DNA from: Lachnospiraceae bacterium
GTDB lineage: Bacteria > Bacillota > Clostridia > Lachnospirales > Lachnospiraceae
Length of the DNA: 64,000 bases
Reading direction: 5' to 3'
Assembly: GCA_021628825.1 (NCBI GenBank)
Contig: JAJXRY010000001.1
Coordinates: forward strand, 1,240,001 to 1,304,000
Position numbers and translations under genes: made by a program. Under the pieces are notes generated by a model, which had not been told where the DNA came from, did not search any database, and saw only the letters and a program-made list of their open reading frames with translations. Each line of letters starts with the position of its first letter. Position 1 is the stretch's first letter. Below, piece by piece: positions 20,758 to 31,235 of this stretch.

Positions 20758-21510
20758 TTACTTCGACAAATCCTTTACAATTTCACCGGCGATCATCAGA
20801 CCTGCCACGGCAGGAACAAATGCCGTACTTCCTGGAATGTCCCGTCGCTCTGTACACTTATGGGCAGCTCCCGGAGGACAGATACAGTTCGTCCTGCAGC
20901 TGATGGACATATCCTCGACCGGGCGGATCGGCTGCTCATCCGAATACACCACCTTAAGGCTCTTCACATTACGCTTCTTTAATTCCCTTCGCATAACACG
21001 GGCCAATGGACAGACTCTCGTGTCATAAATATCCGCAATCCGGAATCTTCCGGGATCCAGCTTGTTTCCGGCTCCCATGGCACTGATGACCGGAACATTC
21101 TTTTCCTTTGCCCGCATAATAATTTCAAGCTTTGCTGTCACTGTATCCACGGCATCTACAATATAGTCATATTCTTCAAACGGAAAGTCATCTGCATTTT
21201 CCGGCAGAAAAAAACACTGATAGGTTCTCACATCCACATCAGGATTGATTTCCAGCATCCTCTCCTTCATCACCTCTACCTTGTACTTTCCAACGGTCTT
21301 ACGCGTGGCAATAATCTGACGGTTCAGGTTGGTTAAACATACCTTATCATCATCCACCAGATCAAAGGCACCGACACCGCTCCGGACCAGGGCTTCGCAC
21401 ACATAGCCCCCGACACCTCCGATTCCAAATACGGCAACTCTCGATTTTGCCAGCTTCTGAATTGCTTCCTCTCCGATTAATAACTGTGTTCTTGAAAACT
21501 GATTTAACAT
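20758..21510 (-). CDS. tcdA: tRNA threonylcarbamoyladenosine dehydratase
   Basis: An E1-like enzyme that cyclises t6A37 of ANN-decoding tRNAs to ct6A using ATP. 250 residues: FGIGGVGGYVCEALVRSGVG is the adenylate-binding Rossmann loop. NLNRQI carries the E1 Arg, and the CF/Cys-rich C-terminal part has CPLARVMRRELKK and SISCRTNCICPPG. Length and motif order match TcdA rather than ThiF or MoeB. The window also holds the t6A synthesis genes tsaB, tsaD and tsaE. The upstream phosphoesterase gene overlaps it by seven bases. Confidence 0.9.
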   Translation of the reverse strand: MLNQFSRTQLLIGEEAIQKLAKSRVAVFGIGGVGGYVCEALVRSGVGAFDLVDDDKVCLTNLNRQIIATRKTVGKYKVEVMKERMLEINPDVDVRTYQCFFLPENADDFPFEEYDYIVDAVDTVTAKLEIIMRAKEKNVPVISAMGAGNKLDPGRFRIADIYDTRVCPLARVMRRELKKRNVKSLKVVYSDEQPIRPVEDMSISCRTNCICPPGAAHKCTERRDIPGSTAFVPAVAGLMIAGEIVKDLSK

Positions 21511-22473
21511 TCTTTCCCTCTTTCTAACGCAAAGCCTCTTTGATCATATGGTTCTGTCTGGTCCATACCTGCAAACTCCGACCGGTAATCCGGTATCTGT
21601 AATTCTTTTGCCGCCATCGCAAAATAGATTTCCTTAATGTGTGGCCAGACACCTGTTTCTCCTGCTTCTGCTGATAATTGACCAGCCAGGTCAACAAGTG
21701 GTGCTGACCGGTTAACTCCAGTCAGCAGATTCAGGATACTGCTGTTAACAAACCATCCACCTGCTTCTAAGAGTCCCCGTTTTCTGATATCTCTTACCAC
21801 CCTCGGCATATCATAAGGAACCTTCACAAACTCCGGCTCCCACAAATTTCCTGCGCCACATTCCTTTCCATGCAGAATTATACATTGTGCAACCCTCTTA
21901 TCCTCCATGGCAATGCCCACACATCCCGGATTGTAATACTGCTTTTTCCCAACCGTTTTCATTCCTTTCCGGTGCGTATGTGCACAGATCAGATAATCCG
22001 TCGGAATTTTCTGAAGCCACTCTGCAACCCTTTCTCCGTCAAACTGCAGCAGTTCTCTTGTACTCTCCGGTGAACCATGTGCACAGGTGATCGAAGGATA
22101 CCCTTCTTTCTCATATACAAAGCTGATCGGAAGCCTTTCAAAGAATGCAAAGTCCTGTTCCGTCAACTGCTCATAAGTATAAAGAAGATTGCCACTTGCA
22201 GAATTATAAATCCACTTCTTCTCTTCCCTTCCTGCCAGCCGGTCCTCCCTCTGTACCAGCATATACTCTTCCCGGTTGCCACGCAATAAATAACACACAT
22301 GGCTCTGGATAAACTCATAAAGAAAATCCAGCGTTTCCCTAGTGTATGGCGTATCCGAAACATAATCTCCCAAAAGGAAATATTCATCACAGCCCTCTTC
22401 TTCCAGATAGTCCACGCAGGCGCGAAAGGCAACAATATTACTGTGTATGTCCGAGATTACTCCGATTTTTCAT
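21504..22473 (-). CDS. Calcineurin-like metallophosphoesterase (one frameshift)
   Basis: About 322 residues. Removing one A after the start gives MKIGVISDIHSNIVAF, where DxH is metal motif I. LLGDYVSD is GDxx motif II, LLRGNREEYML corresponds to GN(H/R)E motif III, and CAHGSPEST and ICAHTHRKGM are the GH and GHTH-like motifs. The last 80 residues are an extra helical domain not needed for catalysis. It is a YfcE/protein-phosphatase-like enzyme of unknown substrate, probably translated together with tcdA. Confidence 0.84.
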
Positions 22474-22568
22474 GCTGAAATTTCCCTTCTGTTTCTTCCG
22501 GAATTAATTCTTTAAAATAAAATCCTACCCTTTATCATTGTATATCGAAAATACAATTCGTCAACATC

Positions 22569-22597
22569 TTGTTTCTTCTTATTTATAATGCTATAAT
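22569..22597 (+). promoter_or_regulatory. Promoter for the hemerythrin gene
   Basis: TTGTTT, a 17-base spacer and a consensus TATAAT at 22592-22597, 30 bases before the hemerythrin ATG. An inverted repeat TGTAT/ATACA lies just upstream at 22539-22556 and could be an operator. Confidence 0.7.
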
Positions 22598-22627
22598 TTG
22601 TCGCAGGAATAAAGGAGGTAATATACC

Positions 22628-23465
22628 ATGTATGAATTTACAGAAGATTGCATGATCCATATTGAACAGATAGACAATGAGCATCGTAAGTTATTTCAGA
22701 TGCTTAACGAAGCCTTTACCATGGTTCAGGAAACTGAAGATGTTTCTGCCATTACCATAAGCCTTCTTTCCAATTTGAAGAATTATGCAATGACTCATTT
22801 TGCCCATGAAGAAGCTTATATGGAAAGCATCCATGATCCGGAGCTTTCCCTGCAGAAAACTCAGCATGCCATGTTTACCCGGAAGGTAAATTCTTTCGTT
22901 CCGGATACTTCTTCTCCGGAAGCTGCCAGAAAATCCCTGAACGACCTGTTGACTTATTTAGTCCGCTGGCTGTACCGGCACATTTTTATGCAGCGATATG
23001 ATGATTGGGAAATCCCTTTCGAGTTCAGAGAGCGATCCTTTTGCCTTCACATCCAAATACATGACCGGCATTACACTCATTGATGATGAACATCGTCGTT
23101 TATTTGAAATTATTAAGGAAACCAATGATCTGATTCACGAAGAATTCCTCCATGATAAATATGATGAAATTGTAAGACTGATTACGGAATTAAGAGATTA
23201 TACCGAATTCCATTTTTTTCGGATGAGGAAGCCCTGATGACACGTATTCAGTATCCCGGTCTGGATGCCCAGAAGCGCGCTCATTCTGCATTCATTGAGC
23301 GGCTTGTAGAGATCGATCTCAATGATCTTGATGAAATGGATGATCATCAGCAGGAATATCTTTTAGACCTGATCCAATTCCTGCTGGACTGGCTTACCAA
23401 CCATATTCTTGCCTGTGATCAAAAAAATCGGAGAATACATGCGTGAACATCATCTTTCCGAATAA
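22628..23465 (+). CDS. Bacteriohemerythrin with two tandem hemerythrin domains (three frameshifts)
   Basis: About 278 residues. Each half has the full di-iron ligand set: IDNEHRKLF, HFAHEEAYM, QHAMF and WLYRHI in domain 1; IDDEHRRLF, HF(S)DEEALM, AHSAF and WLTNHI in domain 2. Hemerythrins bind O2 reversibly, and in anaerobes they sense or scavenge it. The frame is restored by shortening T runs near 22984 and 23214-23220 and the A run near 23423. The last change gives a normal end, KIGEYMREHHLSE. It lies upstream of an esterase and a chemoreceptor on the same strand. Confidence 0.85.
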
Positions 23466-23579
23466 TTTATTATTTTTGGAATAGGAAATATGTACTATTT
23501 TTATATTGATTCCTGTCACCAAATATTTTTAAAATAATGGCAAGTAAGTTTTTCACTTACTACTTACGTTGAGGTTATT

Positions 23580-24476
23580 ATGAATTTCTTTATTAAAAAA
23601 ATATGTTTTTATAAACAGCGGCAGGAGTTTCAGGATGCGATTCCTGCCCGTGATACTGAATTTACATTTCCGGCAGACGTTACAGAGATCTGTAATGTCC
23701 CCTATGCTGAAGATTCTGATCCTGCACACCGCATGGATATCTACCGTGCTGATGCTTTTGCCGGCAAGGAGCTTCCTGTGATTCTGAACATTCACGGGGG
23801 AGGATTGATTCTCGGGTGCAAGGAATACAACCGGTATTTCTGTGCTCAGCTGAGTAAGCTGGGGTATCTCATATTCAGTATTGAATACCGCCTCGTACCA
23901 GACTGCCTGTTCTTTGACCAGTGTGAAGATGTATTCACCGCCATGCGATGCATCAAGCGTAAGCTTCCGGAATACCAGGGACTGAAGGATCGGGTTTATG
24001 CCGTTGGAGACAGCGGTGGTGCGATGCTCCTGACCTATTGCGCTGCCATGCAGAACTCTCCGAAGATTGCGGGAACTGCCGGTGTCAGTCCTGCTTCCCT
24101 GCGCTTAAAGGCGCTCGGACTCATCAGTGGAATGTACTATACCACCCGTTTTGATAAGATTGGATTATTTCTTCCTTCTTATTTATATGGAAATCATTAC
24201 AAGAAAAGCGCTTTTTCTTCCTATGTGAACCCGGAGCATCCGGGGATAGTAACCGCTCTTCCTCCCTGCTTTCTGACAACCAGTGCAGGAGATTATCTGC
24301 GCAGCTATACCCTTGATTTTGAAAAAGCACTTTCCAGATATCAGGTTTCCCATCATCTTTTGGACTTTTCCGAAAGAAAAGATCTCCCACACGCCTTCAG
24401 CGTTATTGATCCTTTCCGCAAGGAAAGCATTGAACTGCTTGAAGACATGTCCGGATATTTTCAACAGTTCCAATGA
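23580..24476 (+). CDS. Alpha/beta hydrolase, hormone-sensitive-lipase-like esterase
   Basis: 298 residues, uninterrupted. NIHGGGLILGC is the HGGG oxyanion loop, GDSGGAML the nucleophile elbow (GDSxG, typical of the HSL family), TSAGDYLR the acid region and LPHAFSV the histidine. No signal peptide. It hydrolyses short-chain esters or acyl sugars by family analogy. It is followed 28 bases later by the chemoreceptor gene, but a functional link is not evident. Confidence 0.85.
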   Translation: MNFFIKKICFYKQRQEFQDAIPARDTEFTFPADVTEICNVPYAEDSDPAHRMDIYRADAFAGKELPVILNIHGGGLILGCKEYNRYFCAQLSKLGYLIFSIEYRLVPDCLFFDQCEDVFTAMRCIKRKLPEYQGLKDRVYAVGDSGGAMLLTYCAAMQNSPKIAGTAGVSPASLRLKALGLISGMYYTTRFDKIGLFLPSYLYGNHYKKSAFSSYVNPEHPGIVTALPPCFLTTSAGDYLRSYTLDFEKALSRYQVSHHLLDFSERKDLPHAFSVIDPFRKESIELLEDMSGYFQQFQ

Positions 24477-24504
24477 TACTGGATTTTAATTTACGGAGGT
24501 ACTT

Positions 24505-26602
24505 ATGAATTACGACGAATCTGTTTTCAAAGAAAAAGCCAACCGGCGGGCCAGAAAAATCTGGCTTATCTTTGCCATTCTGCTATCTGCCAATTACGGC
24601 AGTGATGTTGCCAACGGAATCCATGCTGTTCCTTACTACCTTACCTTTCTGGCTCTTTGCTGGTTCCCGATTCTCATTGGTGAAATCACACTTCGGGTGA
24701 AGGGATATGCCACAGAGCTCTACCGGTATATTTTAGCCATCGGATATGGTATTTTTTTATACCTATGTCATCTGTACTACAAGTTCTCCGATTGCCTTTA
24801 CCTATATTCTTCCTGTGACAAGTCTTCTGGTTCTTTATAAGAACAGGAAGTTCATGGTCACCTGTGGAATTGTTAATTCACTCATTATTATCGGAAGTGC
24901 TGCTTACCGGATTTCCCTCGGCTTTAATTCTGCAACGAATATGAAGGATTATCAGTTAGAGCTTTCCTGTATTATCCTCTGCTATATCTGCTATGTTATG
25001 TCCATTAAACATCTGAATGAATCTGACGGTGCAATGACCGACAGCATCCGTGCCGACCTTCACCGTGTAGTTACTACCGTTGAAAAGGTAAAGGAAGCCT
25101 GCAATTCCATCATGGATGGTGTTACCGTTGTGCAGGAACTGGCCTCCGAGAATACCCACGGTGCCAGCATTGTTGTCCGGAGTCTCCACAAGCTGCAGGA
25201 CAATAATCATAATCTCCAGAATACTACAACCTCTTCAAACGAAATGACCTCTGATATTCACTCCCAGGTCAATCAGGTGGCCGAACTGATTAAGCAGATG
25301 GTAGCTCTTACCGCAACCTGCGAAGATCATGCCAGAATCAGTTCCACAGACCTGGACAGCCTGATTACAACAACTAATACCATGGCAGATCTTTCCGGGG
25401 ATATTGAAAAGACCCTGCAGGATTTCAAGAATGATTTTGCAATGGTAAAGAAAGAAACCGGAACGATTGAACAGATTACCAATCAGACTAATCTCCTTGC
25501 TTTAAATGCTTCCATTGAAGCAGCAAGAGCCGGAGAAGCCGGTAAAGGCTTTGCCGTCGTTGCCGACCAGATCCGTTCCTTAAGTACAGAAACAAAATCC
25601 TCTTCCGGACAGATCTGGCAGGCTCTTCAGCATCTGGAAGAGACCTCCGATAAGATGACTTCTGCGATTGAAGAAACTCTGGAACTGATCCATCTGACAC
25701 TTGAAAAGGTAACAGCTGCCGGAAGTAATATTACACAGATTGCAAGTGATACGACTCAGCTTGGTGACCATATTCAGGTAATTGATACCGCTATGAAGGA
25801 AGTGGAATCCTCGAATGTTCATCTCGTTGAAAATCTGGAAGAAGTATCCCACATCGTGGATGATATGACGGGAAGCATCACCGATTCCAATGAAATCAAT
25901 AACCGTATGCTCAGTAAATATGATGAATCTGCCAATAACATTAATGATATCGAGAACGTGATTGAAGCGCTCATGTGTGAACTTGGAATTGGCGGTTTTA
26001 TGGGTACCAAAGATGTCCAACCCGGTATGAAGCTTTCCATCAATCTGAACGAACACTATTATGATGGCGAGATTCTCTCACGCGATGATAATTTATTGCA
26101 TATTACGCTTCCCGAGTCACCTGCTCTTACCAAAACAACTGATTGTAAATTAAATGTAACCGTAGGAAATGTCATTTATTCCTGGGAACACACAAAGCTT
26201 GATCCTTCTGATACCAAAAATAAATTTACAGTATTGGTTGAATCTAGACCTAAGATCGTAAACCGTAGAAAATACCCTCGTGTAGATGTATCTAACAGTT
26301 GTACCATCACCGTTCCCAATGATAATCTCGTAATTCACGGTAACCTGGAAAATCTCAGTGCCAACGGATTTGCTTTTCTGACGAATAGTGAGTACTTTAC
26401 AGATCATAAAGGAGTTACTGTATCTGTAGAAATAAATGATTTTGCCCTTCCAAAGCATAATCATCTGGAAGGACATGTCATTCGATGCTCGAATGATGAC
26501 GGAGTATATATTGTAGGCTGTCAGATGCCTGCAGATGACTTCTTTATCCGCGAATATGTAAAAGAACGCTTAAAAGAAATGAAAGAAACGGAGAATGCCT
26601 GA
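24505..26602 (+). CDS. Methyl-accepting chemotaxis protein with C-terminal PilZ domain (one frameshift)
   Basis: About 698 residues. N-terminal region with five or six membrane segments and no large extracellular domain. Then a coiled-coil signalling domain whose tip reads ETGTIEQITNQTNLLALNAS followed by IEAARAGEAGKGFAVVADQIR, the invariant CheA/CheW-binding hairpin near residue 320. The last 200 residues form a YcgR-N-like segment (PGMKLSINLNEHYYDGEIL) and a PilZ domain with RRKYPR (RxxxR) near residue 589 and NLSANG ([D/N]xSxxG) near 616, the two c-di-GMP-binding motifs. Shortening the T run at 24752-24758 restores the membrane part. It probably couples c-di-GMP to chemotaxis. Confidence 0.88.
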
Positions 26603-26623
26603 AGCCTGGCATTCTCCGTTTTC
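26588..26623 (+). terminator. Terminator overlapping the end of the chemoreceptor gene
   Basis: ACGGAGAATGCC pairs with GGCATTCTCCGT around an eight-base loop, followed by TTTTCT. The TGA stop is inside the hairpin. Confidence 0.85.
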
Positions 26624-26678
26624 TCTGCAAAATGCTGTTGAAAGCTGATAATATCTCTATGCTTTTTCGTAGAGTTTC

Positions 26679-27797
26679 TTATTCCTGTTTCTCAAATTCT
26701 CTTGCTATATCCGCTAAAAGCTCACGGATCGGAAGGTGCTGGGGACAGATTGCTTCACATTTACCACATTTAATACAATCGGATGCACGATGTCCCAACG
26801 AGGTATGAACATCCCTGTATTCCCGTTCTGCATTTCTGTCCTGATGAATCTGTCTGGCATTCATTACTGTAAAAATATCAGGAATTGCAATCTGCTTTGG
26901 ACATCCCTCCACACAATAACGACAGCCCGTACAACGTATCAGATCCATATGATTAAAAAAATGTTCTGTACCTCGTATACAGCTTTCAGCTCCTTTTCAT
27001 TTAACGGTTTAAAATTCTTCATATAGCTTAAGTTATCCTGCATCTGTTCCATATTACTCATTCCGGAGAGAACCATCATTACCCCGGGAAATCCGGCCGC
27101 ATAGCGGATTGCATAGCTTGCAGGACTTCCTCCCTGCAGCTCGTCTAATACATCACCGGCTATTTTTAGGAAGGTTTACGAGACTTCCGCCCTTAACCGG
27201 TTCCATAATAATGATCGGCTTGTCATGCTTTCTGCATACCTCATAGCACAAGCGGCTCTGAATCTTCGGATCCTCATAATCCAGATAATTAAACTGTATC
27301 TGAACCACCTCAATCTGCGGATATTCCGTCAGGATCTGATCCAGCACCTCTGCCGTATCATGAAAGGACATACCCACATGGCGTATTTTCCCTTCCTTTT
27401 TAAGCTCAAAGGCAGTTTCATATGCCCTGCAGGATTTAAAATGGGGGAAGTTTCCGGAACCCTGCGAATGCATCAGATAAAAATCAAAATAGTCTACGCC
27501 GCAGGCCTCCAGCTGACTCTCAAAAAAGGACCGGATATCCTCTTCCTTCTTAAAATAATTACCCGTAAGCTTATCGGTGAGAATATACTGTTCCCTGCGG
27601 ATAACGACTGGTCAGACATTCCCTGACCGCAAGCTCACTTTTTTTCCCTGAATATACCCATGCGCTGTATCAAAATAGTTAAAACCTTCCTTTAAAAATA
27701 AATCTACCATTTGTCTGGTCTGTTCAATATCTACATCCTCACCAATCATCGGCAGTCTCATGCAGCCAAAACCAAAATTCTTCTTAATCTTGTCCAT
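26679..27797 (-). CDS. Aldo/keto reductase with C-terminal 4Fe-4S domain (several frameshifts)
   Basis: About 372 residues when four frames are joined. The N-terminal AKR barrel shows GFGCMRLPM, NYFDTAHGY (catalytic Asp and Tyr) and ILTDKL (Lys); DFYLMHSQG carries the His. RHVGMSFHD and IQFNYLDYEDP follow. The C-terminus has CTGCRYCVEGCP and CIKCGKCEAICP, two ferredoxin-type clusters. This fusion is common in Clostridia, where it is thought to use ferredoxin-linked electrons. Breaks lie near 26.95, 27.17, 27.47 and 27.64 kb, at least two of them in homopolymer runs. The substrate is unknown. Confidence 0.83.
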
Positions 27798-27922
27798 ACG
27801 CTCTTAACTCCTTTTAAATCATAATCCCAAGCCCAAAATAACTATCCTGACAACACAATTCTGCATTGCTTCGAATAGGTATATTCTATCATATCTTACG
27901 AAAATTGTATAATTCCTATTAC

Positions 27923-27961
27923 AAAAACAGGAAACACTGATTCACTCAATGTTTCCTGTTT
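27923..27961 (-). terminator. Terminator downstream of the split tRNA-Leu
   Basis: AAACAGGAAACA pairs with TGTTTCCTGTTT, followed by TTTG on the minus strand. It begins seven bases past the 3' end of the tRNA-Leu half, showing that this half was once the end of a transcribed tRNA gene. Confidence 0.8.
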
Positions 27962-27967
27962 CCATCA

Positions 27968-28023
27968 TGCAGGTGGCCGGACTTGAACCGGCACGGTGTT
28001 GCCACCGAGGGATTTTTAAGTCC
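27968..28023 (-). pseudogene. 3' half of a split tRNA-Leu(UAA), left end of the mobile element
   Basis: It contains the anticodon 3' side, a variable arm (CGGTG/CACCG), the T arm GGTTCAAGTCC, acceptor strand CACCTGC and a discriminator base. It has no D arm or 5' acceptor strand. The homology begins exactly in GGACTTAAAAATCCC, the anticodon arm. The missing 5' half, with the exactly complementary acceptor strand GCAGGTG, lies at 35692-35734. The fifth A in the anticodon loop, compared with four elsewhere, is probably a run-length error. Confidence 0.88.
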
Positions 28024-28301
28024 TAGACTAGCAATACCATATTTACGACAAGAATAGAAATAACTGGAATATAATATCCCATCAAATATCCATTCTATCA
28101 ATAATTCTGTGCAAAATCCCCCGAAATCTCACAGTTCCAGACTATGTAACAAAAATACCTTCCAGAATACGTTTGGAGGGATATTACAAACATTTTATCA
28201 GGAACCGTGCCAAATTTGTTTCAGTTCTCTGCCATGACATACATAATGTTTAAAAAAAGACATTCTCGCAAAGGATGTCTTTTTTATGAAAGAGGTAAAT
28301 A

Positions 28302-28985
28302 TGGATTATCAGATTGAAATTAAACAAATCGTGGACTATCCACGCTGCCGCATTTACAGAAATTTTTTTAAGAGATCTTATAATTCTTGATTTTTCTACA
28401 GGAAAGACATTACATCACTTATAGTAAACTTGCTCGGGGGAATCTGATCAAATTTACGATATCAGACTGGAAAAACAACAATACCTGGCTCGAATATAAC
28501 TATCCCTGTACAAAAGATATGGGATTTTTCTTTTTTCCGGTATCGACAGTACATGAGCTTATCAGCATGGGCCGCTGTTCTGAAATGGATATTGTATTAG
28601 ACCTTTGGATTCACGCTATCTATAACGACGCACAAATCCAGGGCTCCGATATCGGCCCGGTTGTATATTTCCGTAATTCCACAAAAAATCCGCTCATTAG
28701 CTATACGGAGCTTTCCGCACGTTGGGGGATCTCCAAAGCTACTGTGTCCCGGGTTTTGAATAAACTGCAGGAAATGGAATACTTGTCACTGGTATCCTTC
28801 ACCGGCAGGCACGGCAGCGTCATCTACCTGTGCAGTTATCTATCTACCATGTTTGCAATCAGTGACGTAATGATCGACAAAGAGGAGGTTTCCATGACTT
28901 TCAAAGTACCTATTCATTTACCTGACGAAACTCCGGCTCTTGACAATACAGCCATCCGGGAGGAACAAATTATCATTGATGAATA
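28302..28985 (+). pseudogene. Conjugative-element transcriptional regulator, internally deleted and 3'-truncated
   Basis: The start MDYQIEIKQIVDYPRCRIYR and the later blocks RHYITYSKLARGNLIKF, CSEMDIVLDLWIHAIYND and GSDIGPVVYFRN resemble a regulator common in Clostridia conjugative elements. ELSARWGISKATVSRVLNKL is a winged HTH. The gene is damaged: the frame breaks at a T run near 28365, and about 50-60 residues expected between RNFLRDL and LQERHYI appear missing. After about 28985 the frame runs on to 29151 through sequence that is the antisense of another gene. Family recall is from memory, so the size of the deletion is an estimate. Confidence 0.6.
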
Positions 28986-29109
28986 TTTCTCTTTTGTGTT
29001 TCCTGCTCCATGTCCGCAGCGCTGTGTAGCTGGCGTTGCGGATAACGACTTTGCAAAAGGCGTGAAAGGTATACTCGATATGTTCCCGGTAATCTTTTGT
29101 GCAGGTCAT
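28985..29109 (-). pseudogene. N-terminal fragment of a sigma-70-like conjugative-element protein
   Basis: From ATG at 29109 behind GGGGGAATTTCC the frame reads MTCTKDYREHIEYTFHAFCK followed by VVIRNASYTALRTWSRKHKREI. This resembles the N-terminus of the small sigma-70-region-4-like ORFs found in Clostridia conjugative transposons. The similarity stops at about 28985, exactly where the opposing regulator gene also stops making sense. The remaining domain, including the HTH, is missing. Confidence 0.5.
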
Positions 29110-29259
29110 GGAAATTCCCCCTTTCCTCCTAAAAGGGTAGTGCATGATTGATAGTTGCTTTTATAATGTAAGAGGCGGCAGGACTTTTTGCTGTCGCCCC
29201 TTAGCTGCTTAAAAGCAAAGACAGGCGGGGCTGTCAATAGCGGACGTAGCCCGTTCATT

Positions 29260-30618
29260 TTACTGTGGACTAATATATGTTGCATTTTTTTGCTTTCTTA
29301 ATTCTGTTCCCACTAACACAATAGATAGCACAAACGCTGAAAAATCAGCAACAGGCCCCGCTAGCAATACTCCCATAATTCCGAAACGAAGCGGGAGCAG
29401 CAGGGTAAGCGGAATCAAGAAAAAGGTCTGCCTTGTTAATGCCAACAGAGCACCTCTTAACGATTTTCCTATTGCGGTAAAAAAACTGGAAGAAAGCAAC
29501 TGCACACCATTTACCAACACCATGAAAAGATAGGTACGCATGAACAAAACAGCAAATTCAAAATACAGCTCGTCCCCGTCTCCGAATAGTGAAATGATAG
29601 ATTGCGGGAAAAATTGAAATGCGATAAAAGCAATAGTGGAAACAACAAGATTCCACTTTACTGCAAGCATGTAAGCCTCCCGTACCCGATGATATTGCCT
29701 TGCTCCATAGTTGAAACCGATAATCGGCTGTGTCCCTTGCGAGATTCCTACAACAATCGCAAGGATTATGGCATTTGTTTTCATAACAATTCCGCAAGCT
29801 GCCAAGGGAATATCCGTTCCATATTTTGTTAATGCGCCGTAATAAGTCAACGAATTGTACTGAATGATTTGAATCACGGTAACTGCAATCTGATTTGAGC
29901 TGCTGCTGATTCCCATGTTGCAAATTTTCAGGCTTTCTTTGATGTCCAATAAAAACGACTCTTTTTTTCAAAAATGGATTGTTTGGAAACGCCATAGATA
30001 ACGGAGTGCGAGTATGAAGGAAAAAATTTGCCCAATAACTGTTGCCCAAGCTGCGCCGGCAATTCCCCAATCGCAAACAAAAATAAAAATAGGGTCAAGA
30101 ATGGTATTGATAATAGCTCCCACAACCATGCAGACCATTGAATACTTTGGTTTTTCCATCTGCTCGAATCAAATTGCTCATACCATTCGTTACAATGAGA
30201 AACGGCATTCCAATCAATGTTATGCGGGCATACTGCTTTGCATATGGAAATACATCTGTCGTTGCCCCAAATGCCTTTAGGAGCAAAGACAGAAAAGTTT
30301 CACCAACCAGCAAATAAACAATTCCGAAAATTCCCATCAGAACAATACCATTTCCCGCTGCTTTAGCGGCAGCTTTCGGCTCTTTGCGTCCAAGACAGAG
30401 GGAAACACGGGAAGCACTGCCAATTCCGACCAGCAGTGCAATAGCAAGGCAGATGGTAGAAAACGGGTAGGCAACATTGGTTGCTGCATTTCCCAAATAA
30501 CCGACCCCTTGACCAATAAAAAAATCTGATCCACAATATTGTAGATTGAGCCGACAAGAGACGCCACAATACTGGGAACAGCAAAAATTTTTTTCAACAG
30601 CTTTGAAATTTTTTTCAT
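29260..30618 (-). CDS. MATE family multidrug efflux transporter (frameshifts)
   Basis: About 450 residues in five overlapping frames that together give a full MATE protein with twelve membrane helices. MKKISKLLKKIFAVPSIVAS starts the first repeat. AATNVAYPFSTICLAIALLVGIGSASR, GIPFLIV-like TLIGMPFLIVTNGMSNLIRADG and GTQPIIGFNYGARQYHRV are the family's conserved blocks. It exports drugs or metabolites using Na+ or H+. Breaks fall near 29.94, 30.12, 30.16 and 30.52 kb, several of them in homopolymers. It begins 15 bases after a MarR gene, which probably represses it, and it is cargo of the tRNA-Leu element. Confidence 0.8.
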
Positions 30619-30633
30619 AGCCCAGAGGATTTT

Positions 30634-31087
30634 TCAGTCATTGAACTCCTCCCCCTTCTCTCTATATGGAGTTCCGATGTGATATTTCTGCCCGCCTGCA
30701 TTAAGAAATCCATAAAAAGGTTCTGCTCGGATTCGCTCATACCCTGCAATAAAAAGAGCTTCTGTCTTTTCGCATATCATCTGTATCTCGTCAATAATAG
30801 ACAATGCTCTTTCTGTAGGATACAATTTACATGTCCGCTTATCCTTATCATTGGGAGAACGTGTAATCATTCCCTGCTTTTCCAATGTCGCAACCGTCCG
30901 TACAATGTTGCTTGGATGAACATAGAACATATTCAACAAAGAATCTTGTAGAATACCGGGCGAACGACAGATTTTTGATTAAGAACATATATTGACTGTT
31001 GTTGATTCCATAGGGGGCAAGTTGCTTTGTCCAAATAGATTTTGTAAAAATCGGTCTGTTACGGAAAGCCATTTTTAATAGTTGCAT
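30634..31087 (-). CDS. MarR family transcriptional regulator (one frameshift)
   Basis: About 150 residues. LAPYGINNSQYMFLIKI leads into a winged HTH with HPSNIVRTVATLEKQGMITR and NDKDKRTCKLYPTE (the DxRxxxxxLT-like wing). Shortening the AAAAA near 30975 joins the two frames. GGAGGT precedes the ATG at 31087. The MATE gene follows 15 bases downstream, so a ligand-released repressor of the pump is the natural reading. Confidence 0.82.
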
Positions 31088-31235
31088 AGATATATACCTC
31101 CAATCAGAATGCATTATACATCAATATGCGTGCGCACGCAAGTATTTTTTTCTGCCAACAAATATTTCCAAATTAAGGTATTGAATCCTTATCGTGTTTT
31201 TGTAGATAGGTATGAGAGGGATTCCGTAGTAGTCG

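Noticed and set aside
29260..30618. Five separate transporter fragments as distinct genes
   Set aside because: They follow one another through a single MATE protein and several switch frame at homopolymers, so they are one gene.
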